Positions 11,801-23,879 of a DNA stretch of 40,466 nt are shown here, piece after piece. Location: the NCBI GenBank assembly GCA_030141605.1, contig JAQGDQ010001449.1, positions 1-40,466 on the forward strand. The letters are read 5' to 3'. The notes beneath the pieces are model-generated. The model did not search any database and was not told the DNA's origin. It saw only the letters and a program-made list of their open reading frames with translations. The first letter of the stretch is position 1. Every line of letters begins with the position of its first letter. Source of the stretch: Tubiluchus corallicola. Lineage: Eukaryota > Priapulida > Priapulimorpha > Priapulimorphida > Tubiluchidae. Made by a program: the position numbers and the translations under genes.

Positions 11801-12242
11801 TAGATGACATAGCTAGATAACATAGCTAGATGACATAGCTAGCATCACTTATATAACATTCGAAGTTGGTAATTCATTTAAATTATGAACATTACGGTGA
11901 CATGTTTTTTTTGTGCTATAATTCTTGACAAGTTTTAATAAACCAAGTCACTAAAACTAATAAAACTCTTCTAAATGGTATGACAGTTAGTATACCACCT
12001 TACCGAATGCACATTTTTTCCTTTTATTTTTTACTACAAAATGCAAATGTAGTTTTCTAAAATACACAATCAAAATATTTAACCTTCTTAATCCAGTTGT
12101 TTGCAGAAATGATCATCCACTGAAACCAAAATGCAATGACAACTAGCAAAAGAATAGTCACTAACACAGTAACATTCATTCTAGGTGGAACGGTGAGAAA
12201 ATATGACTGGTTGTCACTAGCTGGACGAGGATCTGTGTCCAT
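5863..12242 (-). CDS. Multi-exon membrane protein, about 1,130 aa, family not recognised
   Basis: I do not recognise this protein. Inferred exons, in transcript order: 12242-12084 (ATG, 53 codons), 11276-11109, 11029-10835, 10719-10678, 9532-9371 and 8531-5863. Exon 1 has an N-terminal tail and a membrane segment (MNVTVLVTILLLVVIAFWF). Exon 2 has two more (around GLVATAIMTLTMF and LNLFIFMNALLMVMY). Exon 3 is Cys/Asn-rich and probably extracytosolic. Exon 5 has WIFILSTIDLITVCIVAYFL. Exon 6 encodes about 700 soluble residues, then two C-terminal membrane segments (IINAIILSVSIIFLIAT and FALFLLIGILYCAIVLALL) and a short basic tail. The joins exon 1-2 and 2-3 are phase 0, and 4-5 and 5-6 phase 1, all consistent. 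The exon 3-4 join does not keep frame with a canonical donor, and the donors of exons 2 and 3 (gttttt) are weak, so those borders are uncertain. Confidence 0.7.
8591..8870. repeat. 110-bp tandem duplication (2.5 copies) in an intron
   Basis: The unit starting atgatgtaccataagatc occurs at 8591 and 8701 and as a partial third copy at 8811, ending near 8870. Copies differ at only a few bases. It lies in the last intron of the membrane-protein gene (8532-9370); the rest of that intron shows no other feature. Confidence 0.9.
9533..10677 (-). repeat. Intron composed entirely of ~81 copies of a 14-bp GT...AG unit
   Basis: On the minus strand the unit is GTATATGATTGCAG, with variants GTATACGATTGCAG and GTATATGATTACAG. 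The array begins at the donor after exon 4 (TTTCAG, then GTATATG) and ends at the acceptor before exon 5 (GCAAGAG). The intron thus has no unique sequence apart from small irregularities, for example near 10201. Each unit starts with a consensus-like 5' splice site (CAG/GTATAT) and ends with a CAG acceptor. No normal polypyrimidine tract is present. The 14-bp period is not a multiple of three, so three units (42 nt) are needed to keep frame if retained. Confidence 0.9.
11403..11417 (+). promoter_or_regulatory. Candidate CTCF-type site in an intron
   Basis: CCAGCAGGGGGCAGC closely matches the conserved animal CTCF core (CCASYAGRKGGCRS). It stands in a small GC-rich island inside the AT-rich first intron of the membrane-protein gene. 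Whether this organism has CTCF and occupies the site cannot be told from sequence. Confidence 0.4.
11588..11843. repeat. 13-bp minisatellite (about 19 copies)
   Basis: Tandem AGCTAGATAACAT with a frequent variant AGCTAGATGACAT, about 256 bp in all. It lies in the first intron (11277-12083) of the membrane-protein gene, which therefore carries three separate tandem arrays in its introns. I see nothing else notable in this intron except the CTCF-like site. Confidence 0.95.
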
Positions 12243-13110
12243 TGTTGAGTCAGTGGTCAGTTGTTATTGCACCTGTGTTGAACTGGACGATTTATTAACT
12301 GAAAGAAAAACAGATTGTTTGTTGTTATAATTTGGTACCAACCTGCAAAATCAAGTAAAATATATTTGTGCGCTTGCAAACCAAAACTGTCCATAAGTTG
12401 GCATAGTTAAAATTACGTTATGATGCTTCAAGTAGAATGCACCAAAAAACTGGTCAAATGTTAATTTTTTGTTTTTTTTTATAAAAACAAATGCTAAATA
12501 TATTTTACTTTTATATTCCAGCATCAAATTGTCAAAGAAATGTTGAAAACACACTAGAAATCTAATTTTATAACCCCACACCTACTTTTCTGACTATAAA
12601 CTAGTTACTGTAATTCTAAAAAACTTGTATTTTCAAACTTTGATAATTTTGCTCTGTTTTTTTCTCTTGCCAAGCCCAGATCTTTGTCAAGAAGAACCAT
12701 CTACTGGATTTATACATAACTTCAATGTACTCTTGTAAAGTTCATGGTAATCATACTTTTGTACGGTTGCTAAGTGTTTTGTAGCGACGAGACAAAAACA
12801 AAGGCTGACATTAACAGTGATTTTCTCAAGTTTATGTTTTCAGTGTGCAGCCTGCACCTCAACTTCAATGTGGATTATCTGAGCTTAGAAATAACATAGA
12901 GTGATGAGCTTGGTATTAAAATGATCCTTATGAAATGGAGATTCATCGTGTGTGAATAACACGAAAAGATTAACAGCTGATTTATGGACAATCACACATT
13001 TAAAACCATTCTAAAAATGCACTGTACAAAATGACAACTTACATTTTAAATTATAAGTGTAAACATTTATAACACAAAATGGACTGGAAATCAAAGAGTT
13101 TTTGACATTA
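12243..13110. other. Upstream region of the membrane-protein gene, no gene seen
   Basis: AT-rich, with no convincing exon, RNA gene or repeat. It should contain the 5'UTR and promoter of the minus-strand gene starting at 12242, but I see no distinctive promoter element. Confidence 0.4.
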
Positions 13111-13112
13111 TA

Positions 13113-13132
13113 CCCTAACCCTAACCCTAACC
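13113..13132. repeat. Interstitial telomere-like hexamers
   Basis: Three full CCCTAA units plus CC lie together. TTAGGG is the usual animal telomere repeat. Three units are too few to indicate a chromosome end; an interstitial trace or chance are both possible. Confidence 0.6.
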
Positions 13133-13264
13133 ACATCAGAGACTACTTGTCAAGCTAAGAGCTTATAGAATAGGTAGCAAAGTCATACGTTAGGCAGAAG
13201 AACTTTTGTGTAATGGAAGGCAAAATGTCATGATGAATTGAAGTGAGTAAAATTTTCAAAATGT

Positions 13265-14155
13265 TCTAAAGTGCCCTTTGAAATTGGTCCATGCCTTTCT
13301 CTTTTATTCCTTAATGACCTGCCAGATCAAATGCCTGCGACTGTGAAGCTTTTTGCGGCTGATACAAAAATGTATAGCCCACTAGATAGTGATCAATGAA
13401 TGGTTCAGTTTCAACAGGACATTAACACTCTTGCTGATCGGTCTAAATGATCAATTTATGGCAATTGAAGTTTAATACTGAGAAAAGTAAACTGATTCGT
13501 ATGGGTTATAATAATCAAAAATGCACTTATGCCGCGCAAGATTATAAAACCATTAGTGGTGACAAAGTTTGAAACACACTTGGGTTTCACAATCATACAA
13601 GCTCGGGGTAAACAAAACCAATAAAATTCTAGGAGCTGTCAAACATACATTCACGTATAAAAACAGTGAAATGGTTTTGATCAGATAATCAAAACTCTTA
13701 TTAGGCCACACCTAGAATGCTAATGTTGTTTGGAGACCAAGGTGTGTGGGAGATGCTCAACTCGTAGAAAATGTTCAAGAAAGGGCTACCAAGCTGGTTC
13801 CTCATTTAGTAACTTGGACCACACAGAAATATTATGAAAATTAAACATTCAATCTTTACAACGTAGACACCAACGAAGTGACATGCTTTGGGTTTTAAAA
13901 AAATATCACTAAAATTGACGTTTTGGACGAGTCATCCTTCATGTGGAATGCAGGAACTCCAGCACTGGATGTTAGAATTATGTCTTCAACAATCGAGTAG
14001 CCAATAGCTGGGATGGTTTAAGCAGCAAAACAGTAACATCTAAGTCAATAAATGAATTTATAAGAAATGTGGAAATGACTAGAATCACAAAAAATTCTTT
14101 GTACTGTACACACACTAGATGCCATTAAAGGCATTAGAGGTGGTCTACGGGTCTA
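13265..14155 (+). pseudogene. Decayed LINE reverse-transcriptase C-terminal half
   Basis: Read across several frames, the plus strand gives the downstream half of a CR1/jockey-type LINE ORF2. In order I see the remnant LNDLPDQ, a degraded YADD box (KLFAADTKMYSP), FQQDINTLADRSK, an LIRPHLE segment, then ENVQERATKLV and a late SWDGLSSKTVTSKSINEF. Multiple stops and frameshifts show that it is dead and old. No target duplication was found. It differs from the LINE in the inverted repeat at 33429-40466. Confidence 0.75.
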
Positions 14156-16139
14156 CATTTAGCCTTTCACTGATGTGAAAATTGACGGAAGAGCGAGAGA
14201 GCTTAACGTGTGCACCATCTTCTAAACGACGTCCAGGTTTCCGCTTAGCTTTGATTAATAGCAAGAAAGCAATTGAAACAAACTCAAGGTTAAAGAAATC
14301 GGTCACCTACAGGAAGCAAAAATATAAAACGTTCAATTATGAAAATGTTAGTCTTGCACTCTTGCTTCGGTTTCAGAATTTGCTTATTTCCATGGTGATA
14401 GCGTTGCAGGCTTGCACAACAAAGACCTTTAGGTTAAAACTTCGCTAATTTAATTCAATTTATTTTACTTTCTGTTCCCAACGGCAAAACCACTGGCAAA
14501 ATAATTTTGTATTAAATAAACAAGAAACTATGGCAAATAATACAAAACAAATAAGGCATGCGTACACCCGTCTATATAAACAGAGAAACAAGCCTATAAA
14601 AACTAAATTAAAATGCTATGTTTTAATTATCCCTAATAATTTATTTATAAACTTAAATTCATTATTAATTTTTCAATTGTGGAGACGCATTCTTATAAGC
14701 TTTGTGAAACCACTTTAGCACTTGCTGTCCTACCAATTGCAATCGCCCATGTTTCTATATTTTTTGGCATTTAAGTAAAAATGGTGTGTTAATGAGATCT
14801 TTTTGGATGAAAATAATGTAATTCAGCAACTGTCCTCCTCACTCACTGCATGTCATCTGCCAGTAGTATAACAAGTTTCTCAACTTTTTTTCATCATTAC
14901 AGACCGTGCATTCATCTGCTTAACTTCATTGTGCAGATCCTGATTTGAAATTTATTATCTTTTTTGGCCGTTCTGTTATTCAAATGTTAATGCAGTTTCT
15001 TCGTTGATAAGCTCGTTCTTAACAGAATCAGAAAGTCTCCAAATTCTCGAGTGCTTGGGGTGTGGAATTAAGACTCACAAACAAATTTAGAGTGAAAAGA
15101 AGTGACCACCGTTCACAGGGCCACTGGCCACAGCATATCCCACAAACATTTCACTTAACTATAGGTGATCTAGATAAAATAGATCTTTGTGTAGAACTGT
15201 AGAAACTGAAACAACATTGGGCAGGCAGAATTCTAAAATTAAAGAAGTCAATCCTGACTGGTAAGACTGAACTAATGAATCCACTACAGCTTGCAAAAAA
15301 TGATGTTGCTTAAAGAGACATAAAAAGATAAATAATTTTCCCTAAAAGTAAACAAATTGTAACAAATTTTCAGATAACATTTTTATTAATTTAATACAGT
15401 GATAAATATTAGCTAGCATCATAAAGTTGCGACCTTCTTTTATTTTCCTTGTTAGATTAAGCAAAACAGAAGCGCACAGAAGTGACACAAAACAGTGAAA
15501 AACAAATGGGTGTAATGATAATTGTTCTATAAGACACAATGGATTAAGCATACCGTGAGAGTTTAATTACAGATAATTATAAATGAAAATGCAGTAAGAG
15601 TAAAACAATTTACTGGCTGTCAACTTATGTGTTCTAATCTCATTGACTACAAACTCCACAGCTCAACTTTAAAATTATGCACCCAACACTTACCGATACT
15701 GTAGTCATTAATTTGCTGTAATACTATCACCAACACCCCAAAAAGTCTAGCATGTGATGAGCAAAATGCATCACTTAATTCATCAGTAACTTATTAAAAT
15801 AAGTGGAAAAATACCAGATTCATAGTGACATTATTTAGGAAGCACGTTGCCTTTATAAAAAAATTAAATTATTTATAGCAAATGCAATAAATTCTATAAC
15901 CATAGTCTAGACTTAAGTTCAGCTAGACTTAAGTTACAAAGATGTAAGTTTACATAATAAAATCGTGGAAAATGTTTATTGTTGTTGCAGAGTCCGTTTT
16001 TTCCATGTAGAAGCCACACTGCAATGGAAGCGTAGTCACCAATGACTGGCAATTTTATTCTTGACCAACAAAGTCCATAATTTCCGCAGTTCAGCTCCCA
16101 AAAAATTACTTCATTTACCACTAAAATCTCACACATGTA
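14156..16139. other. Intergenic stretch with one weak coding-like remnant
   Basis: Mostly AT-rich with no gene visible. A frame from about 15084 to 15312 on the plus strand reads through some 73 codons with a single stop (fragments HWPQHIPQTFHLTIGDLDK and HWAGRILKLKKS), possibly an old transposon or gene remnant; I cannot assign it. On the minus strand AATAAA at 15980-15975, about 160 bp past the carbonyl reductase stop, is a plausible poly(A) signal. Confidence 0.35.
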
Positions 16140-19100
16140 TTAGGAGGTTTTTGCTTGATTTGCTGCTTGTTGAGCTTGCCGTATTTGTTCTAGAAAAGCT
16201 GGATCAACTGCAACCCAGGAAATGATGTTCCTCTCTCCTACGAATTCTCCAACTGGAGACTTGATATTTGGGGGCAACAGCGCCAAGTACAAAGGAGTAT
16301 CCGCACCTAAATAGTAAAATTTATTGTAAGTGTTAATTTTCAAGAACCAATACCTTCCGCGTCTATTTTCAATGTGATGCTATGCATTGTGTCTAACGGG
16401 TGTGTCTTTTGACTCATGCCAAGGAGCAGAAGGCCATCTTTTTCGCACATGCCAATGTATAAGTTCTTAACATGAGGGGGCCGACTGTTAAAATTATTTT
16501 AGTTAATATGGAGGGCTAGGAAATTTAGATGTTCAAATTAATAGGTGATGCAAAATTTCAAAGCTTTTTGAGCTCTCTGTAAAAATTCGTCTAATCTTGT
16601 GTTTAAATTAAATTAGGTAACATTAAAAGGAGCAATTACCACGGTACAAAACAGCTGCCTTCTAAGTCTGAGTAGTAAAATACATAATTATAATACCTTC
16701 ATCGATTGTTTTCTGCCCGCCGTGACTTGACATATCTGTAGCCACTAATCCTGGACAACACTATTAAAAAAACAATAATTATTACGAAACAAACACCGGG
16801 TTCTGTTATGACGTGTGAAGTGAAGTCATCTTTGCGAAAACATCCAGCAATTTCAGATAATTTTGTGACCCTTGATTCGATATTTTAACTTTAATGTTTT
16901 TGCAAAATACCAACTGATGAACAGAAAATAAAAAAAAAACGGCTGTTTTCATTATCTCTGTATTGATGTAGCTTTGTGTTTCTTACAAAATGAGAATTTT
17001 CAAGTACCCCTAGCTATAAATTAATGCAACTTAATTTCATAATTGTACTGATTACAAACCAATATGTGTATAATACATGCTTTCAATTGTGTACAACGAA
17101 ATTGTTATTGTCATTTCCAATGAATTTATTTTTCACAATTTTTTATTTTCTAATTTTATGGTTATACAATTGTGACATACTGTGGTATGTACAACTTCAG
17201 ATATCATTTATGACATTTTATGATAAAGAATAAACGGATTTTTTGGTATTACGGAATAAATGCTTTCTTTTATTTGGACTGAGCACATCACAGTGCATCA
17301 CATGTGGATAAAAATAATAAAACAAAATATTATAAAGCCTTTTCACACCAATCGTTCAAGCCAAGGTCATTTTATCCAGAATTACAGGAGAATCGTAGTA
17401 GTTTAGTTAGAAAAGGGACACAGGCGTTCTTTGCGCCTAACCGCCATTTTGTAAGAACGTGTAGAAATTGTACAAATAAATACAAATAAACTTACAAACA
17501 GAAACAAAACAAATTACCATGACCCTGATTAATTAGAATCCATGGCAGGGAATGATATTTTACCAACATATAGATCCATAATCAATGCAGCAGACCATCC
17601 GTCAATGAGCATCGTCACATCGAGGAACCATGAGCCTAGCCATCATGGTACGTGCATCGAAATCATAGCTGTACAGAGATTGTTTGTGGTGGCTTATACA
17701 TTGCAGATTTCTCTATTCTAATGTGTTTGGCAAAAACAACGGCCCTGCAACTCCAAACGACTTTGTAGGCTCTGTACCTCTAGGATTCGTCAAAATGTCT
17801 CAACAATACACAATTCTCACACAATCAGCTTCTTATAACACCGAGTTGCAGCAGTTTCCCCAGCAACAGATGTGGTTTCAGCAGCCAATCATAACACCGA
17901 GTTGCAACAGTTCCCCTAGCAACAGACGTGGACTCAGTAGCCAATCATAACACCGAGTTGCAGCAGTTTCCCCAGCAACAGATGTGGACTCAGCAGCCAA
18001 TCATAACACCGAGTTGCAGCAGTTCCCCCAGCAACAGATGTGGACTCAGTAGCCAATCATAACACCGAGTTGCAGCAGTTCTCCCAGCAACAGATGTGGA
18101 CTCAGCAGCCAATCATAACACCGAGTTGCAGCAGTTCCCCCAGCAACAGATGTGGACTCAGTAGCCAATCATAACACCGAGTTGCAGCAGTTCCCCTAGC
18201 AACAGATGTGGACTCAGCAGCCAATCATAACACCGAGTTGCAGCAGTTTCCCCAGCAACAGATGTGGACTCAGTAGCCAATCATAACACCGAGTTGCAGT
18301 AGTTCCCCCAGCAACAGACGTGGACTCAGCAGCCAATCATAACACCGAGTTGCAGCAGTTTCCCCAGCAACAGATGTGGACTCAGTAGCCAATCATAACA
18401 CCGAGTTGCAGCAGTTCCCCCAGCAACAGATGTGGTTTCAGCAGCCAATCATAACACCGAGTTGCAGCAGTTCCCCCAGCAACAGACGTGGACTCAGCAG
18501 CCAATCATAACACCGAGTTGCAGCAGTTCCCCTAGCAACAGACGTGGACTCAGCAGCCAATCATAACACCGAGTTGCAGCAGTTCCCCCAGCAACAGACG
18601 TGGACTCAGCAGCCAATCATAACACCGAGTTGCAGCAGTTCTCCCAGCAACAGATGTGGACTCAGCAGCCAATCATAACACCGAGTTGCAGCAGTTCCCC
18701 CAGCAACAGATGTGGTTTCAGCAGCCAATTATAACACCGAGTTGCAGTAGTTCCCCCAGCAACAGATGTGGACTCAGTAGCCAATCATGACACCGAGTTG
18801 CAGCAGTTCTCCCAGCAACAGATGTGGTTTCAGCAGCCAATTATAACACCGAGTTGCAGCAGTTTCCCCAGCAACAGATGTGGACTCAGCAGCCAATCAT
18901 AACACCGAGTTGCAGCAGTTCCCCTAGCAACAGATGTGGACTCAGCAGCCAATCATAACACCGAGTTGCAGCAGTTCCCATAGCAACAGATGTGGACTCA
19001 GCAGCCAATCATAACACCGAGTTGCAGCAGTTTCCCCAGCAACAGATGTGGACTCAGCAGCCAATCATAACACCGAGTTGCAGCAGTTCTCCCAGCAACA

Positions 19101-22100
19101 GATGTGGACTCAGCAGCCAATCATAACACCGAGTTGCAGCAGTTCCCCCAGCAACAGATGTGGACTCAGCAGCCAATCATAACACCGAGTTGCAGCAGTT
19201 CCCACAGCAACAGATGTGGACTCAGCAGCCAATCATAACACCGAGTTGCAGCAGTTCCCACAGCAACAGATGTGGACTCAGCAGCCAATCATAACACCGA
19301 GTTGCAGCAGTTCTCCCAGCAACAGATGTGGACTCAGCAGCCAATCATAACACCGAGTTGCAGCAGTTCCCACAGCAACAGACGTGGACTCAGTAGCCAA
19401 TCATAACACCGAGTTGCAGCAGTTCCCACAGCAACAGATGTGGACTCAGCAGCCAATCATAACACAGAGTTGCAGCAGTTCCCCTAGCAACAGACGTGGA
19501 CTCAGTAGCCAATCATGACACCGAGTTGCAGCAGTTCCCCTAGCAACAGATGTGGACTCAGCAGCCAATCATAACACCGAGTTGCAGCAGTTCCCACAGT
19601 AACAGACGTGACTCAGCAGCCAATCATAACACCGAGTTGCAGCAGTTCCCCCAGCAACAGACGTGACTCAGCAGCCAATCATAACACCGAGTTGCAGCAG
19701 TTCTCCCAGCAACAGATGTGGACTCAGCAGCCAATCATAACACCGAGTTGCAGCAGTTCCCCTAGCAACAGATGTGGACTCAGCAGCCAATCATAACACC
19801 GAGTTGCAGCAGTTCCCCCAGCAACAGATGTGGACTCAGCAGCCAATCATAACACCGAGTTGCAGCAGTTCCCCCAGCAACAGACGTGACTCAGCAGCCA
19901 ATCATAACACCGAGTTGCAGCAGTTCCCCCAGCAACAGACATGGACTCAGTAGCCAATCATAACACCGAGTTGCAGCAGTTCCCCCAGCAACAGACGTGA
20001 CTCAGCAGCCAATCATAACACCGAGTTCGAGCAGTTCCCATAGCAACAGATGTGGACTCAGCAGCCAAGCAAAAATCCTTTTCTCGACGAAATTTCACTG
20101 ATACTTTAAAGACCACAAATGAATCATCCTGGTCTTCTTTCAAGAAAGCAGATAAAAGAAACGAAAATCACTTTCCTTGAGACGACAATTAATTACAGAC
20201 GGACTTGATGCGTATCAATTTAGTGAACAACAGGATTACCAAAAATTGCTGGAAAAACGTTTTCCCTTTTATAGCGGTTTTATCCTTAGTGTCAGTAATA
20301 ATGAATTCAGAGTTCAATGAATCCCAGAGGAGCAAAAATTTACCTGTGCTTAACCACTGAAGTCGTGTGGCGGAATGTTGCTATCAAAAAACGGGAAGGG
20401 AGAGGTATTGAAGGATGGGAATGAACCCAATCATAACACAGAGCAAAAGTGAACATTTCACTGCGCTAAAAATTAAAATGGTGTACAAGATGATCTCCAT
20501 CATAAGCTTAGCACTTCTAGCGCCATTAATTAGAGAATGTGCCAGCTTTGTCTCAAACACCAAGACGACAAGAATAAATTTAACAACTTTATTGTAACTC
20601 GCAAAGCAACGAGGTTGTAACTAGAAAGACGAGCGCAACCCGAAAACAAAGAAGTTGAAAACAAAAGGGCAACATTGCAAAAGGGATAAAGTTGATAATA
20701 CTAACAACACTCATGTATACTGGCGTAGGGCAGCTACGACGTGACAACAATTACGGGAACTGGTATACGTGAACCTTAACTTTTTAAAATATTAAGTTTT
20801 TACTAGTGAATTTACTTACCTCAAATGTTTAGGGTCTACTGAAGAAGTAAAAAGTTAACTAAAAGTCACTTACAGCATTCAGGACAATGTCTTTACGTGA
20901 ATCTTTCTTGAACTCCCGTGCATGGACAAAGCTCAATGCTGTCACAAAAACTTTTGACATTCCGTAACAGGTCATCTTCCATCCATTTTCTTTCTGCCTT
21001 CCATTTTTCACATCTCTGTCAGTGTTAAGATCTTAGTTTAGTGACTGGATATTTCAATTAAAATGAATACATTACTTGTTCTAACTTTTTATGGCAGATT
21101 GAAAAGGTACAGATATAACGCCAGGAAAGCAGCAATGCTAGCCTAGATTTTTTAACTTTTTTATTTTACTCTGCACCTTATTGCCAAGAAGCTGGTGTTT
21201 ATAAATCCAAATTTATTCAGTCACGAGTAAGCCATTCAGTGGTTAGCCAATTAGGCAACTAGTCACTTGAAGTTTTTTTGGTGGACTTGTAGTTGAACTG
21301 ACTAATATATATAATTTGCTATATAATTTGCACTAATTCGAATAAGATTAACTTGCCTTAGCGTTACATTAATTTGTGAAGCCATCACTATGCTATCACT
21401 AATAAAGCACTGCAATCAATAGCGCCACTAACACTAAACGTCATCACATGTACAACTAAACTGTATTCAACCAATCTCGCAACCTCAAATTACACTGCTT
21501 CAGTGTGAGCAAGTTCATTAGAAAATAAAAAAATAAAAAAGTGTGTTTTAGACACTAACTGCACAAACTGATTTGCGAGGTTTACTACAGTTTCTTCAGT
21601 GAGATCAGGCGAGAGGAGTTGCTTTCTAATTTTCTCATTTGTAAGACCATCGAGAGTTCCGACTCTGCTTGAAACATTCACAACCCTAAAAAGGAAAGCT
21701 TTCAAAATCGCTCAAGACAAATAGGCAAGTAATATAATTTCTCAGAATCAAGATATTGTGTTATTCTTAAAATAAGCACAGAAAAACAGATTTCATTAAC
21801 ATTAGTTTTAACACAAATTTGTCTGTTTTATTTGTACCAAACTAAATGAAAAAATTAATATAGGTAAAATACAACAGGAAAAAACGGCACGGTAAAAATG
21901 GCACAAGAAAAATGGCACAAATGGGAAGTAGGTAAGTATGGCACTAAGTAGTTACACTTCATTTTTTCTGTGTAATTTTTAGCTGTGTCGTTTCTACCAT
22001 GCACCGAAAAACTGGTTGTTCAGAATGAAAATCAAGGCTTGCCAAGACTAATACTGATACCGTAAAATTTTTTAAGAAATCTCGAGAAACACGAAGAACT

Positions 22101-23879
22101 GAAATTAAGAATTTAAACAATAAAAGTGAAATCTTACAACGGCGCGTAGATATGGGTTTGGGAGTTTTGAGATCCTATATGAAACGTAAATTGTGAGTTG
22201 ATTGTCTGATTTAAATGTGTTAACAAATGCAGACATCCACACCACAATAAAAATTAAAGGCATAAGGTTTCAGTCATACTCGGTCATTGTTTTATATGTT
22301 ATTATCGCAGTGCAGTCTATAAAATTTCATTCAAATCTCGTTTATGGCTACAAAATCTGTATTTCACAGCGATCCAGGAAGGCTGAAACGTTATCAATGA
22401 AATATCTTCAACTTGAATAGATTTAAGCTACACGCGTAACTATGCTGTTTGCAGGTGTCTAAACAAGGCTTAACTAGTGAATAAACACGGCAAAATAAAT
22501 ATGTGCAAGATCTGCACCTTTAAATAATTTTTATTAAGGGTACGAAACTAATGAAAGAGTGCTGAAGATATTGGTATTACGTGCAATGAATAAGGTTTGA
22601 AAGACCTGCTAAGTTTCAGAAAATATCTGTATAACGACAGACATTAAGACAAAATAACGTTGATAGTAATAATTTGTTGTCATTTGATTAAGTTGTCATC
22701 TGTATGAAAACACCACATACCTTGCATGAGGCTGAAGTAACGGAAAAAGTGCTTTGCACACATTTATAGTCCCAAATGAGTTAATATTTAATGTAACTTC
22801 TGCTTGCTCAGACATGGTGGCAGTCGTATTTTCCTGAAATTATCAAAAAGAGGTAAAACTAAACCAGCACATTTAACTATTGCAATTTTCTGGTTTGTAA
22901 AGATTCTGAGTAAGTCAACGTTTTTTTATTGAACAATAAAGTGATCATTTATCTAACCAACACGCTACTGCTAATAAATCATTCATAAGTTAAAAGAATC
23001 TGAGACAGTAAAGCTTAAAATTTAACAGCAACTATTATATTTACTTGTCTATCTATACATTTCTTTTTATTTATTTTTTGGTCTTTGTTATTTTATAATA
23101 ATTTAAGTACAAAATCTCACACCTTATATGCAAACCCGGCATTGTTTACCAATATATCTAAACCACCATATTTCTCTAATAAAAACTTCTTCAGTCGTTC
23201 AATGCTCTCTTTGTCTTCAACATCAAGTTGATGAAACTTTGCTTTCAATCCTTCCTTGATTAGTTCTTCTACTGCACTTTTGCCACGTGACTCGTCTCTT
23301 GCTGTGATAAAAGCAACATTTAGAGAGTAAAGTGTGAAAACTTCAGGCCCTTTTAAAAGACACTATGAAAATAACATACTGCAAATGGATACTGCAAGAA
23401 CGCATTATTTAATTTAGAACTGAAATTAGATGTGAGAAAGACTTTAAATGTGGGCAACGCACGCCTAATCACAAGAGTTGGCAAACCTCCTAATCCCATT
23501 AGATTAATCAGCAAATTCAGTTTAGAAAACAAACTCTAAAATATGTAAATAACTATTTTACCTGTTAAGAACACATCTCCCTCAAACTTTTTGCAAAGAC
23601 CTCGAACAATCGCGTAACCTATTCCTTTGTTTGCACCAGTTACCTGTAAACAAGAACACATAAATAATCGTTAAACAACATTCCTTCAACTTTTTCAGAT
23701 TAAAAGAACGAGTTGTTATGGAGCTTCACACAATTTTACAAATTGCATTAAATGTTTGTACTTCCTGCATATCGAAGACAGACAATCATTTTAAAAATGC
23801 CAGCACAGTTCGACGAACATAGTTTAATTCATTGGATTGAAAAACACAGTTATTATCAACTTACCACGGCTACTCTCAT
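16140..23879 (-). CDS. Carbonyl reductase (CBR1-like short-chain dehydrogenase), 8 exons, complete
   Basis: NADPH-dependent cytosolic reductase of carbonyl compounds, SDR superfamily. Exons in transcript order: 23879-23865, 23643-23562, 23301-23123, 22833-22721, 21685-21554, 21015-20874, 16760-16697 and 16306-16140. All joins keep phase and the sum is 894 nt, giving 297 aa (human CBR1 is 277). The start is MRVAV, running straight into the cofactor motif VTGANKGIGYAIVRGL. FHQLDVEDKES follows, then the structural NNAG in LDILVNNAGFAYK. The catalytic Ser lies in VVNVSSRVG and the YxxxK pair in TCYGMSK, followed by CCPGLVATDMS. The C-terminus has the CBR1-like PLYLALLPPN and a Gln/Ala-rich extension of about 20 residues. 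The exon 5 donor (GT/gtctaa) was chosen by phase and is the least certain border. Intron 6 is 4.1 kb and repeat-filled; the others are 0.2-1.0 kb. Confidence 0.95.
17304..20450 (+). pseudogene. Decayed coding sequence inside CBR intron 6, split by a minisatellite
   Basis: On the strand opposite CBR, protein-like fragments appear in order. 17320-17485 gives FFAPNRHFVRTCRNC, with a CxxC pair. An ATG in good context at 17542 starts MAGNDILPTYRSIINAADHP, with possible donors around 17647-17651. From about 17708 comes FGKNNGPATPNDFVGSVPLG, continuing into a Gln-rich NTELQQFPQQQMW. After the 56-bp array, the text resumes at about 20068 with SKQKSFSRRNFTDTLKTTNE and, after a frame change, RQLITDGLDAYQFSEQQDYQ, then stops. 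Frame changes and stops suggest a pseudogene. The short GT...AG interval at 17652-17707 means a nested gene with introns is not excluded. I do not recognise the family. Confidence 0.45.
17836..20068. repeat. 56-bp minisatellite, about 40 copies, in CBR intron 6
   Basis: The unit runs ccaatcataacaccgagttg, cagcagttcccccagcaaca, gatgtggactcagcag. Units differ mainly at four positions: tcc/ttc/ctc/cac before the cagcaaca, gatg versus gacg, gtggact versus gtggttt, and cagcag versus cagtag. The first unit overlaps the Gln-rich coding-like segment that precedes the array, and the last joins the coding-like segment after it, so the array appears to have expanded inside an older coding sequence. A period of 56 is not divisible by three, so reading frames rotate from unit to unit. 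Confidence 0.95.

Noticed and set aside
13113-13132. Chromosome end or telomere junction
   Set aside because: Only three hexamers, with ordinary sequence on both sides.
15894-16136. 80-codon minus-strand frame after the carbonyl reductase stop
   Set aside because: It lies in the presumed 3'UTR, has no protein-like motif and includes a candidate poly(A) signal.
17836-20068. CRISPR-like array
   Set aside because: Repeats are directly contiguous with no unique spacers, in an animal intron; this is a minisatellite.
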